Source of the DNA: Myxococcales bacterium
Lineage (GTDB): Bacteria > Myxococcota > Myxococcia > Myxococcales > Myxococcaceae
DNA: 64,000 nucleotides
Reading direction: 5' to 3'
Assembly: GCA_030681895.1 (NCBI GenBank)
Contig: JAUXRI010000134.1
Location: forward strand, 1 to 64,000
Part shown: positions 8,505-16,434 of the stretch, in pieces
Layout: each line of letters starts with the position of its first letter
Position numbering within the stretch: position 1 is the stretch's first letter
Program-made: the position numbers and the translations under genes
The notes under the pieces: model-generated
What the model was told of the DNA's origin: nothing
Databases searched by the model: none
Seen by the model: the letters and a program-made list of their open reading frames with translations, nothing else

Positions 8505-9170
8505 ATGGTAACGATGGGTCGTGCACGCCTGCTGTCCGCGCTGAGCATCGTCCTCGCCGCCTCGGTGGCAGCGAAACCACTCGACGGCGTCCAGTCCGAA
8601 GGCGCCACGGCGGCTGACTTCGCGCTGAAGGGCTGGAAGGTCGAGTCGACGCTCTCGGCCGACCTCGACGGTGTCGCGCCGCCCGATCTCGTCGTCGTGC
8701 TGCTCGGCCCCGGTGACGTCGATCAGCCGCGCGCGCTGGTCTGGCTCCATGGTCGCGCAAAGGGAGGGTTCACCCTCATCGACTCGAACGTGGGCTTGCT
8801 CGCCTGCATGCAGTGCCTCGGGATGAAGGGCGGAGATGGGGCGCCTGAACTCTCGGTGAAGAAGCGTGTGCTGACGGTGACGTCGATGGGTGGCTCGCGC
8901 GAGTCGTACAGCGCGACGCACCGCTTCCGCTTCGAGGGGGGCCTGGTGCGGCTCATCGGCGTCGATCACTGGAGCGGCGACACGCTGAGCGGCGAGGGTC
9001 GCACGCGCAGCGACAACCTGCTCACCGGGGTCACCATCGTCGAGGAAGAGCCGCCTCAGCAGGACGAGGAAGGAAAGCCGACCGGTCGCAAGCCCACGCG
9101 GACGACGACCCGGTCGCCGCCGAAGCCGCCCATTCCTCTTCGGGACGTGAAGGAGTTCGGTGGCGGCTGA
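8505..9170 (+). CDS. Exported protein with FG-GAP/VCBS-like strand
   Basis: A 221-aa protein beginning with a signal peptide (ARLLSALSIVLAASVAA). GAGGTGAG at 8496-8503 is the ribosome site; either the ATG at 8505 or the one at 8514 could be used, the latter having better spacing. The segment STLSADLDGVAPPDLVVVLLG has the Asp-rich strand-turn pattern of VCBS/FG-GAP-like proteins. A CxxC (ACMQCLG) and an RFRFEGG...LIGVDHW segment follow, and the C-terminus is a Pro/Thr/Arg-rich tail. The last 11 bp overlap the next gene, so the two are probably translated together. Confidence 0.74.
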   Translation: MVTMGRARLLSALSIVLAASVAAKPLDGVQSEGATAADFALKGWKVESTLSADLDGVAPPDLVVVLLGPGDVDQPRALVWLHGRAKGGFTLIDSNVGLLACMQCLGMKGGDGAPELSVKKRVLTVTSMGGSRESYSATHRFRFEGGLVRLIGVDHWSGDTLSGEGRTRSDNLLTGVTIVEEEPPQQDEEGKPTGRKPTRTTTRSPPKPPIPLRDVKEFGGG

Positions 9171-10779
9171 CCTCCGCGCGGCCGTGACGACCCTCCTGAC
9201 GACGGCGTGGGCGGTGAGTCGCCGAGCGGCCGTACGTCAATTCGACGAGGCCTCTCGTGAGCCGCGACGCGCTCAAGAGGAGTGGCTGGCGCGTGCGTCG
9301 TCGTCACTGTCCGAGAGCGCGCGTGGCGTGGCGCTCGGGCTGAGTGGAGCGACGTCGCTCGAAGACTTCAGGCATCGCGCGCCGCTGGTGACGTGGGACG
9401 AGCTGGCGCCGTTCGTCGAGCGCATCGCGAACGGCGAGCCGCGGGTGCTGACGACGGACCCGGTGCTCGTCTTCGAGCGCACCAGCGGCTCCACCTCGCT
9501 CCCCAAGCGGGTGCCGTACACGCAGGGCCTGCTCGACGACTTCTCTGCTGCGACCGCGCCCTGGCTCGACGACCTCTTCCGTCACTTCCCGTCGATGTTC
9601 CGCACGCGTCAGTACTGGTCGGTGTCTCCTGCGGCGAGGGCGCCCGAGACGACGCCATCTGGCCTGCGCGTCGGCTTCGAAGACGACACCGAGTACTTCG
9701 GCCCGGCGACGCGCCTCGCGATGAAGCAGTTGATGGCGGTGCCGTCGTCGGTCGCGCGCTCGAGAGACATCGAGACGTGGCGGGACGAGACGCTGCTCCA
9801 CTTGCTCGAGGCCGAAGACCTCGGCTTCATCAGCATCTGGAACCCGTCCTTCCTCACCGTCATCCTCGAGGCGTTGGTGTCCCGGTGGACGTCGCTCGAG
9901 GCCAGGCTGACGATGCGGCGCCGTGCAGCGCTTCAGGCCTCGCTCGACCGTCACGGTGGACTGAACGCCGAGGTGCTGTGGCCCTCACTGCAACTCGTCT
10001 CGTGTTGGACCGACGGCTGGGCCTCCGAGGCCGTGCCCGCGCTGCGCCAGTCCTTTCCGCGCACGCCGTTTCAGGGGAAGGGTCTGCTCGCGACCGAAGG
10101 CGTCGTCTCGTTCCCGCTCTGGGGTGTGCCAGCGCCCGTCGCCGCGGTGACCAGCCACCTGCTCGAGTTCGAAGCCCTCGATGATTCCGGCCGGCCCGCG
10201 CGCTTCGTCGACGAGCTGCGCGAAGGCGCTGCGTATTCACCCATCATCACCACGCGCGGAGGCCTCGTGCGCTACCGGCTGCCCGACGTCGTGCGGTGTG
10301 TCGGGAAGTGGCGCGCGCTCCCGTTGTTGCGGTTCGAAGGCCGGCTCGACAAGACGAGCGACCTGCGCGGCGAGAAGTTGTCGGCGGTCGTCGTCGAGGC
10401 GGCGCTGCGTCGGGTGCTGCGTGACGTTCCGGTCGACTTCGTGCTGGTCGCGCCGTCGCTCACGCCGTCGCCGCACTACGCCCTGTTCCTCGACACCGTG
10501 GCATCCGAGGCCGACTGCGAACGGGTTTGCGCCACGCTGGAGACGGCGTTCCTCGAGGAGCACCACTATCGCTACTGCCGCGAGCTGGGGCAGCTCGCTC
10601 CGCTGACGCTCCATCGCGTACACGACGGCCGGCGTCGCTGGAGCTCGGTCATGCAGGCCCGTGGGCTCAAGCTCGGTGACGTGAAGCCCTCGGCGTTCGA
10701 CATCCTTCCCGGCTGGGAAGTGCACCTTGCAGGCACGGGCGCTGCACAGGCCTCGGACCATGCCGAGTGGAGTGGATGA
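9160..10779 (+). CDS. GH3-family acyl-acid adenylating enzyme (amido synthetase type)
   Basis: A 539-aa member of the GH3/auxin-responsive superfamily of acyl-adenylate enzymes, which activate a carboxylic acid with ATP and, in known members, join it to an amine. The ATP-binding P-loop-like motif is ERTSGSTSLPKRVPYT (Thr/Ser/Gly run at about 108-112). Other family marks are the LLATEGVVSFPLWG segment, VRYRLPDVVRC, and the hinge-like LDKTSDLRGEKLS. The start is a GTG at 9160 with AAGGAG five bases before it. It overlaps the previous gene by 11 bp and the following coiled-coil gene by 20 bp, so a four-gene unit 8505-11571 is likely. The substrate is unknown. Confidence 0.87.
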   Translation: MAADLRAAVTTLLTTAWAVSRRAAVRQFDEASREPRRAQEEWLARASSSLSESARGVALGLSGATSLEDFRHRAPLVTWDELAPFVERIANGEPRVLTTDPVLVFERTSGSTSLPKRVPYTQGLLDDFSAATAPWLDDLFRHFPSMFRTRQYWSVSPAARAPETTPSGLRVGFEDDTEYFGPATRLAMKQLMAVPSSVARSRDIETWRDETLLHLLEAEDLGFISIWNPSFLTVILEALVSRWTSLEARLTMRRRAALQASLDRHGGLNAEVLWPSLQLVSCWTDGWASEAVPALRQSFPRTPFQGKGLLATEGVVSFPLWGVPAPVAAVTSHLLEFEALDDSGRPARFVDELREGAAYSPIITTRGGLVRYRLPDVVRCVGKWRALPLLRFEGRLDKTSDLRGEKLSAVVVEAALRRVLRDVPVDFVLVAPSLTPSPHYALFLDTVASEADCERVCATLETAFLEEHHYRYCRELGQLAPLTLHRVHDGRRRWSSVMQARGLKLGDVKPSAFDILPGWEVHLAGTGAAQASDHAEWSG

Positions 10780-11158
10780 CAGGACGCAGGTGCAGCTGGT
10801 TTCGTTGAAGGCCGAGGCGCAGGTCCTCAAAGAGTGGATGGCGCGCCGCGCTGACGTGGCTCGACGACGACGCGATGGGCCGCTCCAGGTGCTCCGCGAG
10901 CGGGTGGCGATGGTCGAGCGTGAGCTGCCGCGACTCGAGCGTGAGGTGCTGACGCTCGAGAAGGACACCGTGCGCCGCCCCCGGCAACCCGTCGCGCTGG
11001 TGATGATGGGCGCCTTGCGCGGAGCGGGACTCGGCGTCGCCGCGATGACGTGGGTGGTGGGCCTCACGCTGCTCACGCCGGACGCCCCTGCGGAACATCC
11101 ACTGCGGCTGGCGGCGATGCTCGCCGTCGTCGCCGTCGTCGCGCTGAGCCGTCGCTGA
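10760..11158 (+). CDS. Coiled-coil protein with two C-terminal membrane helices (paralogue A)
   Basis: A 132-aa protein. Residues about 10-75 form a charged coiled coil; two hydrophobic helices follow (ALRGAGLGVAAMTWVVGLTLL and LRLAAMLAVVAVVAL), ending in RR. The ATG at 10760 overlaps the end of the GH3 gene, indicating translational coupling. The next gene encodes the same layout, so the pair looks like a tandem duplication and might form a heteromer at the inner membrane. Function unknown. Confidence 0.65.
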   Translation: MPSGVDDRTQVQLVSLKAEAQVLKEWMARRADVARRRRDGPLQVLRERVAMVERELPRLEREVLTLEKDTVRRPRQPVALVMMGALRGAGLGVAAMTWVVGLTLLTPDAPAEHPLRLAAMLAVVAVVALSRR

Positions 11159-11178
11159 CCCCTGAGGAAGCTGTCGTC

Positions 11179-11571
11179 ATGACTGAACGAGCCACCGAGT
11201 TGTCGTCGCTGAAGCAGGAAGTCGCAGAGCTGTGGAGCCGCTATCGCAAAGACGAGCCGGTGCCCGGCGACGAGGTTGAAAAGCAGAGTCTGGGAGTGCA
11301 GCTCCGAGCGCTCGAGGTGAAGCACCGCGAGTGGGTCGACCGCCGGTCGGTACTGCGCAGCGCCCTCGAGGCCGAACGTCGGCGCGTCTCCGTCTTCGCG
11401 CCGGTTCTCCAGGTGTGTGGAGCCGTGGTGGGCGTCCTCGTCAGCGCGCTGGCCATCGGTGCCGTGCTCCCCGCGGTCGCCGACTGGAGCCTGTCTCTCG
11501 GAGCACTCCACGGCGCGCTCGCAGTCGGGCTCAGCACGCTGTCGCTTCCGTTCCTGCTCGCATCACGCTGA
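11179..11571 (+). CDS. Coiled-coil protein with two C-terminal membrane helices (paralogue B)
   Basis: A 130-aa protein, 20 bp after its paralogue. It starts MTERATELSSLKQEVAELW, a heptad-like helix, continues charged to about residue 72, then has two membrane helices (VLQVCGAVVGVLVSALAIGA and LGALHGALAVGLSTLSLPFL). It shares the SLKQE/SLKAE-type start and overall length with the upstream gene. The same operon as the GH3 enzyme is likely. No known family was recognised. Confidence 0.68.
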   Translation: MTERATELSSLKQEVAELWSRYRKDEPVPGDEVEKQSLGVQLRALEVKHREWVDRRSVLRSALEAERRRVSVFAPVLQVCGAVVGVLVSALAIGAVLPAVADWSLSLGALHGALAVGLSTLSLPFLLASR

Positions 11572-11650
11572 GCCTTCCGTGCGGGAGATCACCGAGGCCG
11601 GCACGTCGAACGCATCGTGAGCGCACGTTGCCGGTGTTTCAGCGAGGCGC

Positions 11651-12046
11651 TCACTCGAGCTGGTCGGCCTCGAGGCACGCGCGCGCGATGATGGCGCGGA
11701 GCACGGCATCACGGTTGCCGCCCGAGGCGCGCATCGACACCGCGCCGAGCACCCGTCGGTCGACCCCGCGCACGCCGACGAGCTTGAGCGACAGGCCCTT
11801 CGGGAGCACCTCGAGGCTCGGCGTCAGGACGATGAGCGCCGACTCCGAGCTCGTCTCGACGACGGTCGCGCCGCGGCGGCGGAGCTCTTCACGGAGCCGA
11901 CGGTCGACCTGCTCGATGAGCGCGCGTCGTTCTGGCGTGACGTCTCCACCACGCTCCCAGCGCACGGCGTAGACGCGGCCGTGCGAGGCGGCGTTGACGG
12001 ACGATGCGGCGAGCAGCACGGCGACCAACGCGAGGCGTGCGAGCAT
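11651..12046 (-). CDS. Small exported hypothetical protein
   Basis: A 131-aa protein with signal peptide MLARLALVAVLLAASSVNA. GGGAGAG precedes the ATG at 12046. The mature part has a conserved-looking pattern: a first strand (GRVYAVRW), a long helix (ERRALIEQVDRRLREELRRRGATVVE) and strands (ALIVLTPSLEVLPKGLSLKLVGV), with a C-terminal helix containing one Cys. The layout resembles small periplasmic domains that handle 'level'-type outputs, but no family could be assigned. Stands alone between convergent and divergent neighbours. Confidence 0.65.
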   Translation of the reverse strand: MLARLALVAVLLAASSVNAASHGRVYAVRWERGGDVTPERRALIEQVDRRLREELRRRGATVVETSSESALIVLTPSLEVLPKGLSLKLVGVRGVDRRVLGAVSMRASGGNRDAVLRAIIARACLEADQLE

Positions 12047-12212
12047 GACTCTCCCGTTCGGGAGCGACGCGCGTCGTTTCCCGGGCGTTCTGGTGACGGC
12101 AGTGAGGAGGAGCGCCGGTGCGACTGGCGTGAAGCAACCTGTTGCAGACGGTATCAGCGAGCGTCGAGGCGGCGAGTTTTCGACCGGCGCTCGCGACAAC
12201 CCACGACGAACA

Positions 12213-13292
12213 CTACGGCTCTTTGGGCAGCTCGAAGCCGCGCTCGTACACCAGCCGGGCGACGCGTTCGCCGAGGTGCTCGAGCGGGAAGCGGGTGAAG
12301 GGCGCGCGTTCTTCGACGCGAAGCTGCGCGCGGCAGAGCAGCGGCATGGCGTGCGCGACGGTCGTCCAGCTTCGTGAGGCCGTCAGCCCCAGTCCATCAG
12401 CGAGCGCATCGCCGAGCAGGTGGCGAGAGATGGCGGCGAGCGCGTTGGCAGGGAGGAAGAGCGGACGCCGGCTCGCCAGCGCGCCGATGAGGCTCTGCGC
12501 CAGCACCCGGCTGTCGTCGTCGGGGTGCAGTTGGCGACGCGTGATGAGCGCGTACAGCTGCTGCTCCTGCGCGCGGTCGACGGTGAGCAGCTCGGGCGTG
12601 ATGCCCATGAGGTGGCCCACCCAGCGGTAGAGGTGATGCACCGACGCTTCTTCTTCGGCGGTCGGGGTCGCGCCCAGCCGCGCCATGCTGCGCAGGTACA
12701 CGTGACAGAAGACGAGCAGCGTCGAGGCCGAGTCCTCCTGGTTCACCGGGTGGCCCCAGGCGCCGTTCCAGTCGCCGCGCTTGAGCATGCCGTGGCGGAC
12801 GAAGGCGTGGACGAGGCGCGTGCGCACGACGTGACGGTGCGCGGTGGTTCCCGGCATCGGCGCACGTGAGGCGGCGATCTCCAGCACGAAGGTGGTGGTG
12901 TCGCGCAGCCGCTGGAGCACGTGCTTCGTCAGCATGCCGCCGCGGATGAGCACCTTGGCGCCCTTCGCCGAGCCGTAACTCTCCATCAGGCTGCCGAGGA
13001 TGAGAGAGACCGACGACTGCATTGGCGTGCGCAGGCCGAGCTGCGCGCCCACCTTCATCTCGGGGAAGCGGACCCACGAGGGCACCGTGAAGCAGTGCTC
13101 CATCAGCGCCTGGCACGCGCGGCCACCGGCTTTCGCGTGACGCTCGAGCGCACCGACGAGGTCGCCTCCAGCTGCGCGCATGGCGCCGGCGCTGATCAAC
13201 TCCGCGACGGCGGCGTCGGCGAGCACGTCACCAACGCGTCTGGCCGCGTCGAGCGTGGCGTCGAGGTCTTCCGTGGAGCGCGTGAAGTCCAT
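12213..13292 (-). CDS. DUF2236 protein (MpaB / latex-clearing-protein type)
   Basis: A 359-aa protein of the DUF2236 group, whose characterised member Lcp is a haem b oxygenase that cleaves rubber. Family-like features are the helical core with RLVHAFVRHGMLKRGDWNGAWGHPVNQEDSASTLL in two parts (a His/Arg-rich helix, then NQEDSASTLLVF), a long string of helices, and LHPDDDSRVLAQSL. The His/Arg residues of the first segment are where haem ligands sit in the family. No signal peptide. A TTG one codon upstream is possible but the ATG at 13292 is preferred. Divergent from the small Lys-rich gene at 13390. Substrate unknown; many relatives are uncharacterised. Confidence 0.8.
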   Translation of the reverse strand: MDFTRSTEDLDATLDAARRVGDVLADAAVAELISAGAMRAAGGDLVGALERHAKAGGRACQALMEHCFTVPSWVRFPEMKVGAQLGLRTPMQSSVSLILGSLMESYGSAKGAKVLIRGGMLTKHVLQRLRDTTTFVLEIAASRAPMPGTTAHRHVVRTRLVHAFVRHGMLKRGDWNGAWGHPVNQEDSASTLLVFCHVYLRSMARLGATPTAEEEASVHHLYRWVGHLMGITPELLTVDRAQEQQLYALITRRQLHPDDDSRVLAQSLIGALASRRPLFLPANALAAISRHLLGDALADGLGLTASRSWTTVAHAMPLLCRAQLRVEERAPFTRFPLEHLGERVARLVYERGFELPKEP

Positions 13293-13389
13293 CAACGAGT
13301 GACGCTACACCCGCGCGCCTTCCGTGCTGGAGACCCCGGCCGGCCAGCGAATGACGCACGCCATCACGAGGGACGCGCTACGAAGGCTG

Positions 13390-13557
13390 ATGCCGACGAC
13401 TCCGAAGAAGACCGACGCGAAGAAGCCCTCAGCGAAGAAGACTCCGAAGACGCCTGCGGCCAAGGCGGCGACCAACCCGTTCCTCGCGCTGCACCCGCCC
13501 CGCTCGGGCCATGCCGGCGCAGGCCTGTCGAGGGGCACCAAGCGGGGGAACCACTAG
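13390..13557 (+). CDS. Small Lys/Ala/Pro-rich (histone-tail-like) protein
   Basis: A 55-aa very basic protein: MPTTPKKTDAKKPSAKK then TPKTPAAKAATNPFLALHPP and a short Arg/Gly end. The KK/KTP/AKK pattern resembles histone H1-like C-terminal tails used for DNA binding in bacteria. A GTG at 13324 would add 22 residues. The SD is weak (GAAGGCTG), so expression is uncertain. A similar Lys/Pro/Thr tail begins the protein at 39213-39911. Confidence 0.5.
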   Translation: MPTTPKKTDAKKPSAKKTPKTPAAKAATNPFLALHPPRSGHAGAGLSRGTKRGNH

Positions 13558-13582
13558 CGCGCACCATCGACTCCGAAATTTT

Positions 13583-13622
13583 CGACATTCAGTGTGCTGC
13601 TTTTCCGACTCGCTGAATGTCG
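13583..13622. promoter_or_regulatory. Perfect 10-bp inverted repeat with 20-bp spacer
   Basis: CGACATTCAG (13583-13592) and its exact complement CTGAATGTCG (13613-13622) are separated by 20 bp, centre to centre 30 bp, about three helical turns. It lies in the AT-richer 158-bp gap before the lipoprotein gene at 13716. It fits a dimeric regulator operator better than a terminator, because the loop would be long and no T tract follows. Confidence 0.45.
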
Positions 13623-13715
13623 CCTCGGCCCACCAGCGCTGTCGGGTCGAGCCGACAGGTTTGTGAGCGCCGCACGGCCACGGCGGCTGGCGCGGGGGTT
13701 GCTCTGGGCCTGCAG

Positions 13716-15320
13716 ATGCTCAAAGTCCTGCCGCTCTCGGTGTGCCTCGTCCTCGGTTGCGGCGCAGCGCCTTCGCCCGCCACCGGCACCTTCCCGCTCG
13801 AGGTTGGCCCGGGCGGTGCCATCATCGAAGGGGCTGCGGGCACCGAGTTCGACGGTGTGCGGCTCGAGATTCCCGCGGGAGCGGTGAGCGGTACCGTCAC
13901 CATCGACGCCGTCTTCACCGACGAAGAGCCCGAGCTTGGACCGGGCGCGCAGTTCGTGGGGCCGAGCTTCGAGTTCTCGCCTCGCGCACAGACCTTCGCG
14001 AAGCCCGTGAGGCTGACGTTGCCGGTGGCGCCCACGCGATTGGTCCGTCTGGAGCAGACGACCGCGGACTGTCTGATGTGGCTGCGTGCGGCCGATGCGA
14101 CGTGGGGTCAGGCCACGCCCGTGTCGACGACGGAAGGCTCGGTGACCGTCGAGACGACGACGCTCGTGCAGGCCGCCGTCGGTGCGAAGAGCCAGTTTCT
14201 CGGCGCGCCGCCACACCCGCTCACCCGGCCCTGCCTGGAGGCCGATGGGTTCTGTGTCGACCTCAACCCGGAGCGCCTCAAGCCGCTCAACTCGGGCTGG
14301 TCGAAGCTCTCTGGCCGCAAGCTGCTGTACCGCCGCACGGAGTCCGACGGCGGCGTCAAGCGCACCTTTGTGTCGGAGTACGACCTGGCCCTCGGCCGAC
14401 ACACCTCCGAGTCGGCGCCGTACACGCCGCCGCTGGGCACTCCTACCAACTTCGCGCCCGGCGCGAACACGCAGGGGCCCGTCGTGCGCGGGCCCGACAA
14501 CGTCGCCTGGTCTCCCGTGGTGCATGGGTTGGTGCGTTTCCCGGTGACTGGCGCGCCGTCGCTGCTCCTCGACACCGTGGAGACGGGGAAGACGATGGGC
14601 GTGGCCTTCACGGCCGACGGCAGGCGGCATCGCCAGTTCGTGTCGGGCATCTCGCGCGGGTCGAGCCCACTCGTGATGCGGGTGTCGTCGACGGTCGGCG
14701 CGAATGAGCCAGCGCCCGTGGTGCTCGAAAGCGAGAACGAGGTGACCGCGTTCGACGGGTACCCGTTCTTTCAGGCCGGCCAGTCGAACACGCTCGTCTA
14801 TCTCTACCGGCGCAGCCGCGTGCAGAAGCTGGTCGAGCTGCCGGCCGCACCCGCTGCGGGTTCCCTCGTGGCGCTCCACCCCGCAGCGCTGCGGGAACGC
14901 GCGTTCTTCGATGCGGTGGCGGTGAGCGACGACGGCAACGTGACCGCGGTGTCGGCCGTCGGCCCCGCCTTGTCAGAGCGGTCGCTCTCGGTGCAGTCGC
15001 GCGATGGCAGCCTCTCTCGCGTCATTACCGGGCTGCCGCGCCTGACTTCGCTCGAGTTCGGTGAGCCCGGCTTTCTGTACTGCGGGGCCTCGGACGCCGC
15101 GCACGTGTACCGGGTCGAGCTCTCGAGCGGGGCGATTCAGACCATCGAGCTGACGAGCTCGACCGTGCCGACCGACATTCAGGCCCGGCTGCCGCAGGCC
15201 CTGCGCCACGTCGTGGTGCCCGCGAGCGGCGCCACGCCAGAGCGCCACCTCCTGTATGTCATTGCAGGCACGAGCCACAGCAACCGCAGCGTGCTGCTGG
15301 TTCGCCCGTCGATGCGGTGA
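13716..15320 (+). CDS. Lipoprotein with ZU5-like domain and propeller-like region
   Basis: A 534-aa lipoprotein. The ATG at 13716 starts MLKVLPLSVCLVLGCGAAPS with the lipobox Cys at residue 15; the 33 codons upstream look non-coding. Residues about 25-150 look like a ZU5-type domain: GPGGAIIEGAAG, VRLEIPAGAVSGTVTI, SFEFSPRAQTFAKPVRLTLPV. The rest (about 200-534) is beta-rich with repeated strands and may form a propeller (LLYRRTESDGG, VAFTADGRRHRQFVSG, VSDDGNVTAVSAVG). ZU5 domains occur in eukaryotic and bacterial surface proteins as interaction modules. The probable role is surface binding; the partner is unknown. It converges with the gene ending at 15325. Confidence 0.78.
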   Translation: MLKVLPLSVCLVLGCGAAPSPATGTFPLEVGPGGAIIEGAAGTEFDGVRLEIPAGAVSGTVTIDAVFTDEEPELGPGAQFVGPSFEFSPRAQTFAKPVRLTLPVAPTRLVRLEQTTADCLMWLRAADATWGQATPVSTTEGSVTVETTTLVQAAVGAKSQFLGAPPHPLTRPCLEADGFCVDLNPERLKPLNSGWSKLSGRKLLYRRTESDGGVKRTFVSEYDLALGRHTSESAPYTPPLGTPTNFAPGANTQGPVVRGPDNVAWSPVVHGLVRFPVTGAPSLLLDTVETGKTMGVAFTADGRRHRQFVSGISRGSSPLVMRVSSTVGANEPAPVVLESENEVTAFDGYPFFQAGQSNTLVYLYRRSRVQKLVELPAAPAAGSLVALHPAALRERAFFDAVAVSDDGNVTAVSAVGPALSERSLSVQSRDGSLSRVITGLPRLTSLEFGEPGFLYCGASDAAHVYRVELSSGAIQTIELTSSTVPTDIQARLPQALRHVVVPASGATPERHLLYVIAGTSHSNRSVLLVRPSMR

Positions 15321-15324
15321 GCCG

Positions 15325-16434
15325 TCACAGGCCGACTTGCGCGTAGATCGAGAACTGCACCGCGCTCCGCTGCGCGGGGAAGACGTCGAGCGCGAACACC
15401 GCGCCGACCCACGGCCAGTGGAGCGACACCTGCGCCCGGCCGCCCACGCCGGGTGACGGCATGATCCGCACGGGAACGCCGAGCCCGAAGCCGAACGAGG
15501 GAATGATGTTGAGCAGCGAGTCGACGACCGCCTCGGCCGCCGGCACGACGACGTACTGATTGGTGAAGTTGGTCTCGACGCAGAGCGACCAGAGCAGCCA
15601 GCCCGGCGCCGCGAACTCGCCACCGAGGCGGAACCTGAGGCCAGAGGGCGCCAGGACCGTGCCTCCGAGGCCCACCATGATTCCGCCGGCGAAGAGCCTG
15701 GGGCGAGGGAGCGTCACGCGAATCGACAGGCGCTCCGTCACCGAGCTCTCGAGGACGAAGTCGGTGCCCGTCACCACCCGCGGCGACGAGGCGCCGGTGT
15801 CATTCACGGTGACCTCTGGCGCTCCCCACGCGTCAGGGGTCGTCACCGAGACCGAGACGCGCGGCGAGCCAGCCCAGCTGCGCAGCGGAGAGATGAGGTA
15901 GTCGAGGTCGAACGTCGTGGGCCGTGAGGTGCGCGCACCGAACAGCGGGTGGCGAATGACGGTCGCGTCGCGCAGGTAGCTGGGCACCGTGAGCCGGCCC
16001 GGAATCAAGATGCCGGTGGCGGTGATGGTGGTGGCGGCGCCGGGCTCGAGCGTGAACTCCAGCGCAGCGGCTCGGGGGTCGAAGGCGTCATTCCACTCCG
16101 CGAGGAACGGCGCGGCCTCTTCTGCCGACAACACGCGGTGTATCGCCTTCGCGCTCTCGACGACCTCGACCTCGTCCGTGCGGGTGCCGATGAAGGCGAC
16201 GGTCGCGCGTTGGGGCTGCGTCGTCGGGTTGACGACGTCGTACGTGGCGACGAAGCGGCAGATGGGCTCCTCGCCCACCGCCCTGCAGTTGAAGTCGAGC
16301 GTCTCGGCGCGCACCTCGAGCGGAGTCCCAGCGGTGCCCGTCAGCCCGCCGATGGCCGGGTCGCGCGTCACGGCGCCGAGGTTGGCGAATGCCTGGCTGC
16401 TCAGGAGTGAGACCAGAGCCAACAGCAGGCGCAT
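15325..16434 (-). CDS. Exported beta-rich protein coupled to the thiol lipoprotein gene
   Basis: A 369-aa exported protein with signal peptide MRLLLALVSLLSSQAFA. The ATG at 16434 overlaps the stop of the upstream DsbA-like gene as TGATG, so the pair is translationally coupled; a GTG one codon earlier is also possible. The N-terminal half has CRAVGEEPICRFVATYDVVNP, a Cys pair that could be a disulfide substrate of the neighbour, and an AEW-type helix. The C-terminal half consists of amphipathic strands (LRFRLGGEFAAPGWLLWSLCVE, VSLHWPWVGAVFALDVF, FSIYAQVGL) and ends in Leu, compatible with an outer-membrane barrel. Family not recognised. Confidence 0.72.
   Translation of the reverse strand: MRLLLALVSLLSSQAFANLGAVTRDPAIGGLTGTAGTPLEVRAETLDFNCRAVGEEPICRFVATYDVVNPTTQPQRATVAFIGTRTDEVEVVESAKAIHRVLSAEEAAPFLAEWNDAFDPRAAALEFTLEPGAATTITATGILIPGRLTVPSYLRDATVIRHPLFGARTSRPTTFDLDYLISPLRSWAGSPRVSVSVTTPDAWGAPEVTVNDTGASSPRVVTGTDFVLESSVTERLSIRVTLPRPRLFAGGIMVGLGGTVLAPSGLRFRLGGEFAAPGWLLWSLCVETNFTNQYVVVPAAEAVVDSLLNIIPSFGFGLGVPVRIMPSPGVGGRAQVSLHWPWVGAVFALDVFPAQRSAVQFSIYAQVGL

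Noticed and set aside
13554-14879. 441-codon minus-strand frame opposite the ZU5-like lipoprotein
   Set aside because: Low-complexity Arg/Gly/His composition and complete overlap with a protein-like plus-strand gene.
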